64,000 bases of DNA from CAWGYT01 sp963826795 (GTDB lineage: Bacteria; Planctomycetota; Planctomycetia; Pirellulales; Pirellulaceae). The number at the start of each line of letters is the position of its first letter. Position 1 is the first letter of the stretch. Both the position numbers and the translations under genes were made by a program. The notes under the pieces are model-generated. The model did no database searches. It was not told the DNA's origin and worked only from the letters and a program-made list of their open reading frames with translations. Of the stretch, positions 28,493-38,100 are shown piece after piece. The stretch lies in NCBI GenBank assembly GCA_963826795.1, contig CAWGYT010000004.1:248001-312000 (forward strand). Direction: 5' to 3'.

Positions 28493-28777
28493 GTGAAGCG
28501 ACCGGGTCAGCCGCCACATCAGGAATGTCCCGATTGTGCACTGCGTCGGCATCGTCTGCGAATCGACTTTCGCGGCGTCAAACACGAATACGATCTGATC
28601 GTCACAAGCTCATACCGGGTCGTGCTGCGCAACATTCGCAACAAACCGGTGGTCTTGGTCCAGCAGGGAATTACCGACCCCGAAAGCTGGATGTTTGAAC
28701 TCATCCAACGGGTGCGATTCCTGCCTCGATGGCTCGCCGGGAGCGCAGGCACCGCGCAATTCAGTCCTGACCCCTGA
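28493..28777 (+). pseudogene. Gene fragment, glycosyltransferase-like or CDP-glycerol transferase-like text
   Basis: From about residue 22 the frame reads as conserved protein: DFRGVKHEYDLIVTSS, RVVLRNIRNKPVVLVQQG and DPESWMFELIQRVRFLPRWL. This looks like one Rossmann half of a GT-B type enzyme. The first 20 residues look random, the GTG start has no ribosome site, and the frame ends abruptly after the matching part. The 5' and 3' parts of the gene are absent. Confidence 0.45.
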
Positions 28778-28785
28778 GAGCGTTT

Positions 28786-29115
28786 TCAGTCGCCGAATCG
28801 AAGATCACACACCCACCATGCATACACGAAATAGGCAAGTGCGAGTAGAGTCGCGATCAGCAGCCCGCGAATGGTCTCCCACGCCAGGACGATTACGGCT
28901 CTTCGATCATCCGCGAAAGCCAAATCAATCATCGAAACGAAGAAGACGATGCAGGCAATCAACGCGAACAGGGCGATGGCCAAGGGTGCGATATATCCGA
29001 ATGCCGAAAAGGCGAGTGCCAATCCAAAGGGGATGAAAAAGAGCATTATGGCGCGGAGGGATACGTGCGAAGGAAACAGTCCGTTACGCGTTGCAGCTTT
29101 TCTGGGCGAAGACAT
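28786..29115 (-). CDS. Small membrane protein, unknown function
   Basis: 109 aa. There is a basic N-terminus (SSPRKAATRNG) followed by three hydrophobic segments at about 22-44 (IMLFFIPFGLALAFSAFGYI), 46-68 (LAIALFALIACIVFFVSMID) and 82-102 (TIRGLLIATLLALAYFVYAWW). An Asp/Arg-rich loop (AFADDRRA) sits between the second and third helix. No family is recognised. It stands alone, between gene fragments and a palindromic repeat. Confidence 0.6.
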   Translation of the reverse strand: MSSPRKAATRNGLFPSHVSLRAIMLFFIPFGLALAFSAFGYIAPLAIALFALIACIVFFVSMIDLAFADDRRAVIVLAWETIRGLLIATLLALAYFVYAWWVCDLRFGD

Positions 29116-29218
29116 TGTCGTATCCGCGAATCAGCGTTAATTGTCTATCGTGAACGATAGGACACATCACACCTGTTGCCGGCAGGACTCAGCCAAGTGG
29201 GTCATTGCTCTCCACCGC

Positions 29219-29254
29219 GCTGTGCTCGCTGTGCACGCTGTGCACGCTGTGCGC
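29219..29254. repeat. Four 9-bp tandem units GCTGTGC(A/T)C
   Basis: Units at 29219, 29228, 29237 and 29246 read GCTGTGCTC, GCTGTGCAC, GCTGTGCAC and GCTGTGCGC. They directly abut the left arm of the nested inverted repeat. Confidence 0.8.
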
Positions 29255-29418
29255 GGGTCTCCTGACCCCGCACGATCTCGCACCGAAGGTCTCCCCACCT
29301 CCGCGGCGAAAACGCGCGCCCTGCGGGCTGTCTCGCGACGACCGCAGGGTGGAAGGCCGGTATCCGGCGAGTGAGCCGGGAGACCTTCGGTCGAGTGACG
29401 GCGGGGTCCGGAGACCCG
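29254..29418. repeat. Nested inverted repeat of about 165 bp
   Basis: The outer arms 29254-29271 and 29401-29418 pair with one mismatch (CGGGTCTCCTGACCCCGC). Inner arms 29282-29295 and 29378-29391 pair perfectly (ACCGAAGGTCTCCC). The GC-rich centre can also fold. Size and nesting fit a palindromic mobile intergenic element, lying between two minus-strand genes with no ORF of its own. Confidence 0.8.
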
Positions 29419-29431
29419 TGCCGAGCGCGTC

Positions 29432-30400
29432 CTAGGGTTCGACCCTTGGTCCGGCCGGACCGATATACTTTTTGGCGATCACGACGTTGTCGAAATACAC
29501 GATGTTCACGCGCTGCTTGGTCCAGCGATCAGTGACGTAACTTTCGAGCGTGAAAGCGTTGGCGAACAACGTCGGACTGGTACGCCAATTGTATCCTTGC
29601 CAGTGGCCGCGGAGTTGCCCGTCGATCCAGTAGGCCTGTTCCCCGTCGTCTTGGCCGGGCGCGTTGTGTTGCATCATGAACTCGACGCAAATCCATTTGC
29701 CGCGCTGGATATCCGGCTGTGTTCCTGGCCGGAAACCATTCCCCCAGTACTTGCCATCCGGGCTGGCTTGCATCGTGTGCCAGTAGCTATAGAAGTTCCA
29801 CCGGCCCGGTGGCGGCCAGCGGCCCCAGTTTCCCCAAGGCTCGATCGCAGTGGAGAATCGTCGCTGGCCGTCTGGCAACTCCCCCGCACCCCCAAAGCCG
29901 CTCCAGCGGTCACCGCCCTGCAGCGACTTGTTGGCTCGCAGCGTACAAAAGTGATGGACGTAGTCGCAGTCGGGATGGAATTTCGTGTAGAAGCGAATGA
30001 ACAGCCTCTCGTCCGAGGCGAACCACTTCGTCAATCCACCGCCCGTGTTCTTGCCCAGCGTGGCGGTGACTTGGAGCGAGTGTGTGCCGACCGGCGCTCC
30101 ACTGGCAGTTTCATCCACCCGTTGCAGCACGTCGCCACCGCGGTTACCGATTTCATCCCACTTCTGGCCCAGTTCGCCGACGTCAAAATTGTCAGCGAAA
30201 ATCACGGCGGGGTGTTTCTGAATGCCGTCGTCACCTTGAAATTCGGCGGCCAAGCCATTGCCTTGCGCCAGCTCGCTGTGCGCGACAAACTGGATGGCTG
30301 TTCGCTCTTGCCCCGTCGCCCGGTTGAGCCCGGCGCCAGGCAAGACGCCAAATATGAGCGCAAGATACGAGAGGACAGCGGTTCTGGAATAGCGGTTCAC
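29432..30400 (-). CDS. Secreted beta-sandwich (jelly-roll, polysaccharide lyase or lectin-like) protein
   Basis: 322 aa from a GTG at 30400. There is a signal peptide (AVLSYLALIFGVLPGAGLNRATGQ) and then an aromatic-rich domain: DNFDVGELGQKWDEIGNRGGDV, LFIRFYTKFHPDCDYVHHFCTL, GRWNFYSYWHTMQASPDGKYWGN, KWICVEFMMQHNAPG, EQAYWIDGQLRGHWQGYNWR and a final VNIVYFDNVVIAKKYIGP. The closing strand motif FDNVVIAKKYIGP is typical of LamG/PL-like concanavalin folds. It is probably exported and binds or cleaves a polysaccharide; catalytic residues cannot be assigned. It is followed 168 bp upstream by the ankyrin gene, same strand. Confidence 0.72.
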   Translation of the reverse strand: MNRYSRTAVLSYLALIFGVLPGAGLNRATGQERTAIQFVAHSELAQGNGLAAEFQGDDGIQKHPAVIFADNFDVGELGQKWDEIGNRGGDVLQRVDETASGAPVGTHSLQVTATLGKNTGGGLTKWFASDERLFIRFYTKFHPDCDYVHHFCTLRANKSLQGGDRWSGFGGAGELPDGQRRFSTAIEPWGNWGRWPPPGRWNFYSYWHTMQASPDGKYWGNGFRPGTQPDIQRGKWICVEFMMQHNAPGQDDGEQAYWIDGQLRGHWQGYNWRTSPTLFANAFTLESYVTDRWTKQRVNIVYFDNVVIAKKYIGPAGPRVEP

Positions 30401-30568
30401 TTGGAAATGCCTGATGCGTCAATAAGTCTTGAAGTTGCCAAATGAAGGACGAATTGCCCGGAACCGCTCAGCCAGTCACCGCGTGCGTTCGTCGCGATCC
30501 GGATCAGCGTAGCAAATTGTTCGAGCGATTGCATCGGTGGGCAACTGGGCTTGCCGCTTCACACGAGT

Positions 30569-32875
30569 CTACTTCGACGGGGATGGATCGGGACTGCCTG
30601 GTACGATCGTTTGCAGCAGCGCCATCGTGGCCCAACCTGTTCCCGCCGCGGAAATCCATTGGTCGTGCCCGTGTGGGAAACCGCTCTCGAAATAGGGTTG
30701 GAACTTGAATGATCGGCTGCGTACGTGCCATGATCCGTCGTCCTGTCGCGTTTTCAATAAGAATTGAACGCCCCTTCGATACGCCGCCGTGTCGACCGGT
30801 AGACCGCCCGCTTCGTGCAGCGCGTAAAGGGTGAGTCCGGTCGCGTAGGCATCCGGCTCAAGTGCCGGTAACTGTGACCATCCCCCGTCACTTGACTGCT
30901 CATCCAGGAGGACCTGTGTCGCTTGGGAGAGATGAGTTTCCGCGGCGCCTCCCCAAGCGAGACCTAGCAGGCGAAAAGCCTTCTCGGCATTCGCCGAGGC
31001 ACGAGCGTTGGCCAACCAGCGCGTGGCCCGCGCAACCCGTTCGGAAGCCTCGTTGTGGAGTCCTGGGGGCGCGTAGTGTTGCAACGAACGTAAAGCAACC
31101 GCCGTTGCCGTGATGGCAGAATACTCCGTGGGCGGGCGATGAGCGTCGCTGACCCACGAGCCGTTTCGCAGCTGAAGCCCCGCCAACTCGACATAGGCGG
31201 CATCCGTGATTTCGTCCGGCGGATAGTCGGCCGCGGCCATTCCCCATAGCAGATAGCCCAGCCGGTGCGTCGAACCACCGATCTTGACGCGTTGCAAGAA
31301 TCTCGCCGCACGGCTTCCGAGCTCGGTCGATGTGAGCTTGATCTGCTGACGCTCCAGCGTCTGGTCGACATCGATTCCCCGATCCCGCGCCATGCGCACG
31401 ACGAGCGATGTCGCCGTCTGCTGGTGACAGGCCGTACAACCAGATTTTGAATAGAACTGCGGGCCACTCGATTGCAACAAGGAGACGCTGGCTCGTGCAA
31501 GTTCTCGAATGCTGTCTGAGCCGAGGGGCGCATCCCCGGACGGTTGTCGATCGGACGCCGTTTCGACACCCGCGAAGTCCCCGCCGGACTGCGATAGCAA
31601 CCTCACAATCTCGGTCTGTCCGCGATCTCTGGCAATGCGCAGTGGAGTCTCTCCGCGGGCGTCTTTGGCCTCGACATCAACGCCCCGCTGCAGCAAGAGC
31701 TTGACAATCTCCGTGTTCAGAGAGTCCGAGTAGGCCGCTGCCAAAATGGGTGACTCGGGAACATAATTGGTCACGATGTTGGCCCGCGGATCGGCTCCCG
31801 CGTCAAGCAATCGCTGGACTAATTCCTGATAGCCGTGCGTTGCCGAGAAGATCAGGGCCACATTCATCGACTTTACATCCTTGTCGGCTCCGTGAGAGAG
31901 CAGCAACTCCACGCTTTCGGCATCTCCCAGCCAGGCGGCGTGCGTCAACGGCGTGCCGGGGGAAAGGGGACCTGCCTTACCAGCGGCAACGTCGGCTCCG
32001 GATGCCAGCAGGGTCTGCAGCAGTTCGGGATCGCCGGTCCTGGCGGCCACCGCGATCGAAGTCCATCCGGCGCCGTCCGCGTAATGGATGTCGGCGCCGG
32101 CATCCAACAGTGCCCTCACAACGCCGGCGTTTCCCGCGTAAGCCGATGCCATCAGCAAAGGAGTACGACCGAGCTTCGATTTTGCGTCCACCTGGGCACC
32201 ATGCTCCAACAGCAGTCGCACTTTGGCCAGATTGCTGACAGCAAGCATCAGGGCAGTCAGTCCGTCATTATCGGTGGCATTGGGATCGGCGCCGTGATCC
32301 AGCAGCAGCTTCACGCTCTCCGGGCTGGCATACAACGTCGCATGCATCAACGGTGTCGCGCCGTGCTGATTCTTAGCCTGAATCTGCGCCGTGTCCCGCA
32401 GCATTTCCCGGATTGCGTCGTCATCTCCATGGCGAATTACAGCAAATATGGGCTGCTCGCGATCAATCTCTTTTGAACTGATCTGCTGGGGCGTAAGTTT
32501 CGTATCGGCAGGCCAGTTCGCCCCGGCATTGACCCAATTCGTCACGGTTTCAATTTCAGATTGCTCAAGCTTGCCGGTGGGCGGCATCAGAATGCCCAAG
32601 CCACGATCGTGGAGTCGTTGCACCAGCAGGCTGTTTTCGGCGTCTCCCGGGACCAACACACCCGCGTCGACCATCGCGGCGCGCGTATCGAGGCGCAATT
32701 CGGCCATTTGCAGGGACGCATCGTGGCACTCAATGCACTTTCGCTGCAAGAGGGGAGCGACGTCGGTAGCGAAATCAACCGAATCCTCCACGACTTGAAC
32801 TTCCGACGCAAAGAGATGTCCGCAAGACACAAGATGGACGGCGTATATCCAGCAGAAAATGGAATGAGCTTTCAT
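30569..32875 (-). CDS. PSCyt1 haem domain, ankyrin repeats and alpha-toroid (terpene cyclase-like) protein
   Basis: 768 aa with signal peptide (FCWIYAVHLVSCGHLFA). Residues 30-115 are the planctomycetal cytochrome domain (LLQRKCIECHD, MPPTGKLEQSEIETVTNWVNAGANWP). Residues 125-430 hold about nine ankyrin repeats (NQHGATPLMHATLYA, NDGLTALMLAVSN, KLGRTPLLMASAYAG, ARGETPLRIARDRGQTEIV). A second haem site, KSGCTACHQQTA, follows near 470. Residues 540-760 form an alpha-alpha toroid as in prenyltransferase/squalene-cyclase folds, with repeated QL.NGSW, SSDGGWSQ and QDDGSWHV motifs. The aspartate-rich DxDD cyclase site is not evident, so enzymatic cyclisation is unlikely. It is a periplasmic multi-domain protein, perhaps a redox-linked scaffold. 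Confidence 0.88.
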   Translation of the reverse strand: MKAHSIFCWIYAVHLVSCGHLFASEVQVVEDSVDFATDVAPLLQRKCIECHDASLQMAELRLDTRAAMVDAGVLVPGDAENSLLVQRLHDRGLGILMPPTGKLEQSEIETVTNWVNAGANWPADTKLTPQQISSKEIDREQPIFAVIRHGDDDAIREMLRDTAQIQAKNQHGATPLMHATLYASPESVKLLLDHGADPNATDNDGLTALMLAVSNLAKVRLLLEHGAQVDAKSKLGRTPLLMASAYAGNAGVVRALLDAGADIHYADGAGWTSIAVAARTGDPELLQTLLASGADVAAGKAGPLSPGTPLTHAAWLGDAESVELLLSHGADKDVKSMNVALIFSATHGYQELVQRLLDAGADPRANIVTNYVPESPILAAAYSDSLNTEIVKLLLQRGVDVEAKDARGETPLRIARDRGQTEIVRLLSQSGGDFAGVETASDRQPSGDAPLGSDSIRELARASVSLLQSSGPQFYSKSGCTACHQQTATSLVVRMARDRGIDVDQTLERQQIKLTSTELGSRAARFLQRVKIGGSTHRLGYLLWGMAAADYPPDEITDAAYVELAGLQLRNGSWVSDAHRPPTEYSAITATAVALRSLQHYAPPGLHNEASERVARATRWLANARASANAEKAFRLLGLAWGGAAETHLSQATQVLLDEQSSDGGWSQLPALEPDAYATGLTLYALHEAGGLPVDTAAYRRGVQFLLKTRQDDGSWHVRSRSFKFQPYFESGFPHGHDQWISAAGTGWATMALLQTIVPGSPDPSPSK

Positions 32876-33767
32876 GTTTTCTCCTCAGCCAGAAGACCAT
32901 CCCCCGGAGCTTCACAAATGCGCCACTCATTGTGCTACGCCCGGCGCCGGCACGCTACCCATCGTTCGTTTGATGGTCCATAATCCCCGGCTGGGAAGCA
33001 CAGCTGAGCTTTGAGTGTGCCACATCTCACCTGGTTGGACGGAATATCATCTGGTTGGACGGACCGGACGCGCCACAATCGAGGTAACTCTGGCGAATTC
33101 GCCCCGATCCATGGTTCGGCTTAAGCGAGGACCATTCGGGACGTTCGTGGCTTCCGATTGACGGTCGAGCTCCGAGCGTGGGCTCGCAGCACGAGAATCG
33201 TGCGGGTGTTCACGTCGCCAACCCAGCCACCAAACCCAGACGGTCTCAACTTCCGCTGCCGATGTCGGGTGGTCGAGATGGAAAGGATGCCGCTGCACGG
33301 TGTCGAGAGCGAGTCGTTTGACCCGACGTGCCGATCAAGGCGGGGCGGGAGCGGAGGGCGGCGGGGAACTGAACGTTCGGTCAGATCAAGCGGCGAAGCG
33401 AACGCGCGGTGCCGTGCCGGTGCCAGCCGCCCGCGAGCCGTCGGTCCACGGCGGTTACCTTCGTTGAGGGGACGGATCAGGCAGAAAACCGCGCCAAGAT
33501 CGCGCGGTCGATCGTCGGTCAAGCGACGACGGCGGCGCGAGCGGTCGCGCGACGCAGTCGGTGCCGGCCCGTTCGGCATGAGACCACTCCCGGCACCCGG
33601 GCGACTTTCTCGCACGCCAGGCAGTGTCCCGGTCGCGATCTTCCGTCGCAACCCTCCGTGCGACTCTGATCCCGGCTTGGCGGGCAGCCTTTCGGCCCGA
33701 CACGCACGGACCCGCGTCGCATGCTGCGGCTGCACTCGTCGTCCCGAGACACCCGGCAAGCCAAACG
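32876..33767. other. About 890 bp without a supportable gene; GC-rich, overlapping open frames
   Basis: A 13-bp motif CTGGTTGGACGGA occurs twice at about 33030-33062. From 33120 to 33790 both strands are open (225 aa minus, 205 aa plus), with Arg-rich, low-complexity products typical of high-GC noncoding sequence. One inverted partial match to the downstream 19-bp sites (CCCAGACGGTCT) lies at about 33235. Confidence 0.5.
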
Positions 33768-34145
33768 CAAAATAGACCGTCTGGAACTTCGCCGTCAAAC
33801 GAAAAGTAGACCGTCTGGGACTTCCGTCAAAGTAGACCGTCTGGGACTTCCGGTCGTCTGGGACTTCCGGTCGTCAAAGTAGACCGTCTGGGACTTCGAG
33901 CTGATGAGCAATCGCAGTTCGGTGAGTGCCTCGGCACTCAGCAAGTACGCTTCGTCCAACACCAACAGCTGCGCCTTCGGTGGCGCAGTGCGCGATCGAT
34001 GATTTGCTCAAACAAGCGTTCCTTACCGCGCGGCGTAACGCAAAGTAGACCGTCTGGAACTTCTGTCTCTTACCGCGGCGCGGCGTAACGCAAAGTAGAC
34101 CGTCTGGAACTTCTGTCTGGAACTTCTGTGGAACGCCTGGAACTT
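33768..34145. repeat. Cluster of AAAGTAGACCGTCTGGGACTTC sites (transposon-end-like)
   Basis: The core TAGACCGTCTGG(G/A)ACTTC occurs at about 33772, 33807, 33832, 33880, 34045 and 34095. Partial copies (GTCTGGGACTTCCGG, GTCTGGAACTTCTG, GCCTGGAACTTCTGG) lie at about 33855, 34115 and 34132. All full copies face the same way, with uneven spacing (25-165 bp). A ~47-bp stretch with CGGCGTAACGCAAAG is duplicated at 34030-34125. Multiple same-orientation sites are what the ends of Tn7/Tn5053/Mu-like elements carry for transposase binding. The ATPase fragment inside the cluster supports that. Confidence 0.7.
33898..34025 (-). pseudogene. Fragment of an ExeA/TniB-like AAA transposition ATPase
   Basis: The minus strand reads LFEQIIDRALRHR, then one base out of frame AQLLVLDEAYLLSAEALTELRLLIS. 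The second part is a Walker B segment (LLVLDEA) with the following sensor-like stretch typical of small AAA ATPases that accompany transposases (ExeA/TniB/IstB type). Walker A and the rest are missing, and the site cluster cuts in on both sides. It is a clear remnant of a mobile element. Confidence 0.68.
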
Positions 34146-35113
34146 CTGGACTTCCACGAGTAGATCGTCGATCGGCACAATTCCTCTCGAGAACCTGACT
34201 TCATCGAGGACCCCGTCAACGAAGGATCAATCGTGTGGCGCAATAATCATTATGTAAGGGTCGGGCCGCAATCTCTGGATCGAGTGCCCGACCGTTTGGT
34301 CGTAGACGGCGCCAGACTCGAAATCTTTGACGCAAAAACGTGCGTCGCCAGGGACACTGCATTTTCTCAGAAAGTGCAGATAGGTTTTAGGATATCCGTA
34401 AATGTGTGCCACAAATCGAGTCAGTTCGCGCTGTCATGGACACGCAATCTACGAAGTGGGGCATTGACAAAGCGTTCTGACTCTGAGAGGCTTGCGCTGC
34501 CAACGAACTCCTCGTTGGCAGACATAGGTGTCCGGCAGTCTCCAAAGTCGGCGCTTTAAGGGTCGGTTTTCTCGCCGGACTTTCTCTTGCGGTTTCTCGT
34601 GCACGCTTGGTATCGCATGGGCGATATCGCGCGATTGATGGATCACATAGCGGCCGTTGCGTCCCACAACAGCCGTAGGAGATGCTTCTTTCTTCAATTC
34701 CTGTTGGTGCACCGACCGTAGCTGCCAGCTCGGCCCCGGAACGCGGCACTCTCAGTGTTGACGTCAAACGCAACTTGCCCGGCTTGTAAGACACGGGCTA
34801 TTGGAACTCTCTCGCGCTATCGGGCCAGCGCAGCGGCCTTGCACACCAGAATGCGTCGAGTTGCGAGGCTTCGCCCGGCTAGTTCGTCGCCGCGGAGTGA
34901 TTGACTTGGACGTGGTTGTGCGCTTGCCGCAACAGGAAGTGTCGCGTTGTAGTGCGCAACACCAAGTATGTAGTTGCCTGGATGCACATAGGACGAACCA
35001 CGGCAAAAAAAGTGTTCATGCGGCGTCTAAGTGCAGTTTGTTTGGCGACGTGGCTTAGTCGCATGGTTCTTACTTGAGAAGTTAGTGCAACCGGACGTCG
35101 TTAGAGGTGACCA
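34146..35113. other. About 970 bp without a supportable gene, upstream of the giant gene
   Basis: Less GC-rich than its surroundings. Short open frames on the minus strand have no consistent motifs. One (about 35064-34879) has ATTYLVLRTTTRHFLLRQAH, faintly like the start of REP-associated Y1 transposases, but without the catalytic HUH. The end of this stretch supplies the AGAGGTG ribosome site of the next gene. Confidence 0.45.
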
Positions 35114-38100
35114 ATGCCTACCATCCTGGACAGGCTTCGTTTTTACGGGCTAACCGGACGAGTAATCATCGGCGGCGATCTTCCCCCATTGCTCGATGCG
35201 ATGGACGTTGAGTCATTTACGGAGACTCCACCCGCCCTAGAATCCGGCACGCTAAAGATCGCGGCTTCAGGCAAGCCGCTGGGCGTATTTGATCTTTCCC
35301 TTAGTTTGCCGATATCCAACGTCCCTTATCGCCTGGAATTGGACGGCGGGGGCGTCCCAACCGGATTCCGGCTTTACGTGCTTTTGAGCGAAGCGCAGCC
35401 TGCCGCTCCTTGGTTCGACTTCGTCGAAAAGTTGCCGGGGCACTCGCTGAAGGCGGCGGTCGTACGGTCTGAAGGGGGCGAGGAATGGCTGGACGCCGCG
35501 GCGGGGGGAGTTCGGATCTCCGGCGCCGGATGTTCGCTGCTGATTCGTGGCGCCACTGGCGAAGTGGCTGCCATGATCCTTACTCCAGCGCAAGGCGGTC
35601 CGGAAGGGATCGTCGTGTTGAAGCTTGAACCCAAAGCGGCGCTGATCGAAGCTAGCGGTTTTGGGTTTGAGCTTGATGAATTGGCGTTCGATTCCAGCAC
35701 CGCGGCGTCGGCGCCGGGAGCGACGCAAATTGACGGACATCGGGTAACGACTCCCGCGGATGCGGATGCTTGGCGCGGATTCGTCGCCCGGAAAGCGCGT
35801 TTGTTTCTGCCGGCCAATATTCCATTGCTTGGGCGTCACGCCGTTGAAACCTACCTGGCAGTAGGCAGCGATCCGGCGGGGACGGATTTTGTCGTGGCAG
35901 CGACCGTCCCAGCACACGACGGCCGGCCAGAGATAAAAGTACGCATTGAATGCCGCGACCCAACGGCATCCGGACTCTCCGGGCTGCTTCCGACTCTCGT
36001 TGAAGCTTCCATGATGTTGCCCTTGGATGGGCGTGATGAGGGTTTTCCCGGTGCGTCCGTCCAATTGATGGCTGGAAAGCCCCTGATCGCGCGGGCGCGA
36101 TTGGAACGCGCCGCGGGCGTGGCCCCCCCGCGAACGAGGCTCACGCTAGGACTCGAGGCGCAGGGCGAAAACGGAATCGTCGCGATAGATGCGGACAGCG
36201 GGGGCCTTGGGGAGCGGGCCGCGCTGGGGGCCGGCATGCTGGCTGCGGCGCTGATCGCTCAAGGCGAGATCGATCGAGAGCCGTCGCTAAGCGTTCTCCT
36301 CGCCGCGGCGCTGACTATCAGCGCATTTTTGCGGCAGTCTGGCAAAGTCGTGCTGCACCGCGTCGAACTTTCCGCCGACGGCGCCGACTTGGTTCCCGCA
36401 GAAGTGGTCAAGCTAAAGATTGACTATTCAGTCGCGGCGATTGTCGACACGTTCAGCGTTGGCGTACTCGCAGTCAGCATGAACGACCGACAACCGATCA
36501 AGGTCCGCATGCGCGATGTCTATGTCACGATGGATACGCGCGAGAGCGGACTGAAAATGTTCGACTTGGACTTTAGTCCTGCGACCATGGAAATCGAGGA
36601 TCCAGGCGGCTGGATCGTCGACGGCCCCGGGTCGCTCTTCGACGTGCTAGGCACTCGCAGCGGCCGCGGGTCGATGTGGATTGAAGTCGACCTGCGCTTC
36701 AAGCTCGATCTTGGCCCCGTGCGCGTCAGCGGTGCAACCATCCGCGCCACGCTGCAACCTGACAACACGCTCAAGGCGGATCTCCGCGGCTTGGCGGCCG
36801 ATCTTTCGCTGCCAGGCGTCATCAGCGGCAAGGGTGATATTGCGATCCAAGAATCCGGCTTCAAGGCGAATATGCTGGTCAACGTGTTTCCGCTTGGCGT
36901 GTCCGCCGATGCGTTCGTCGAAGCCAAAGGATCGATGGTTTCGCTCGGGCTGGGCGTCGATCTCCCAGGTCCGCTTCCGTTAGGCAGCAGCGGCCTCGCG
37001 ATTTACGGGTTGGGCGGCGCCTTCGCGTCCAACGGCGTGCCTAAAATTCCTGACGAGCCCCGGGGCGACGTCATCGCGCGACAACTCGCTTGGAGCTACC
37101 GAACCCACGGATTTGAAGAAAGGCTCGGCGAGACGACCATTGGCGTGGAAGCAGTTCTCGGCACAGCGCCGGACATGGGGTTTTCCTTTAGCGCAAAAGG
37201 CGGACTCTTTCTCACCATTCCGGAAATAGCAATACGCGTGGGGTTGGCCGGCAAGGTATTCGCCCCGCGGGTCCGGATTTCGGACCGGCCCGACGATTTG
37301 GCCGGATTCGGGCCCAAGTTCCAAGGCTTGATCGTAATCGATCCGGCCGACGCCGTGACGATCGGGCTCGTCGGATCGTACGAGATCCCCGTACTACTTG
37401 ATCTCAAAGTGCCGATCGGCGCTCGCTTTCCCACGAAAGGCAACCTGGGCAATTGGTTCATCTATCTGGGCGCGGACGGCTACAAGGACGAAGAGCGCGC
37501 CGGCGGGCCGATCAGGGCGATCATTCTTCCCGATATCGCCGGCCAGGAAGCCGACGCCTTTGTAATGATGCGCGGCGGAATCACGGCGTTCGGACGCGGC
37601 AGAAATCCGGTCACCGTGACGGACGGCTTTGTGTTAGCGTTCGGATTCGGCTTTGAAGTCGTTCTCGGCGTGGAGGGTTTGATTTGGGCGGAGGTCCATG
37701 CGAGCGCCGACATCTTGTTGGCCACTAGTCCGCTACTACTTGCCGGGTTCGGTCAGGTAGGCGGCAGTTTGAACCTGGGTCCAGTTTCCCTCGGCATCGA
37801 CGCCCATCTCGAATTCCGCATTGAGGAGAGGCAAGCTCCTTATTTATTCGCTCAGATCTGCGGACATATCGACCTCTTCTTTTTCGAAATCGAAGGATGC
37901 GTCGAAATCGAGTTCAACGAGTCGCCGACGCGAACGGTGCCGATCCCAAGCGAGCATCCGCTAGAGCGCCGAGAAAACGACGCCATCCTCCCAAACGTAG
38001 CGTTGATCGATCATACCTATCGAAAAATCGCTGACTTCGCGACCGACCCCGCCCTGGCCGCGACCGTGTGGCCAGACACTCTCTTGTACTTCGCCTTTGC

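Noticed and set aside
33121..33798. 225-aa minus and 205-aa plus open frames
   Set aside because: Arg/Pro-rich products on both strands of GC-rich DNA, no motifs and no ribosome sites.
33768..34145. CRISPR array
   Set aside because: Repeats are irregularly spaced, some partial, and the intervening sequence includes an ATPase fragment and a 47-bp duplication; this fits transposase-binding sites better.
34879..35064. Possible Y1 (REP-associated) transposase start on the minus strand
   Set aside because: Only a faint similarity (TTYLVLRTTTRHFLL); no HUH motif or catalytic Tyr, and the frame stops after 61 codons.
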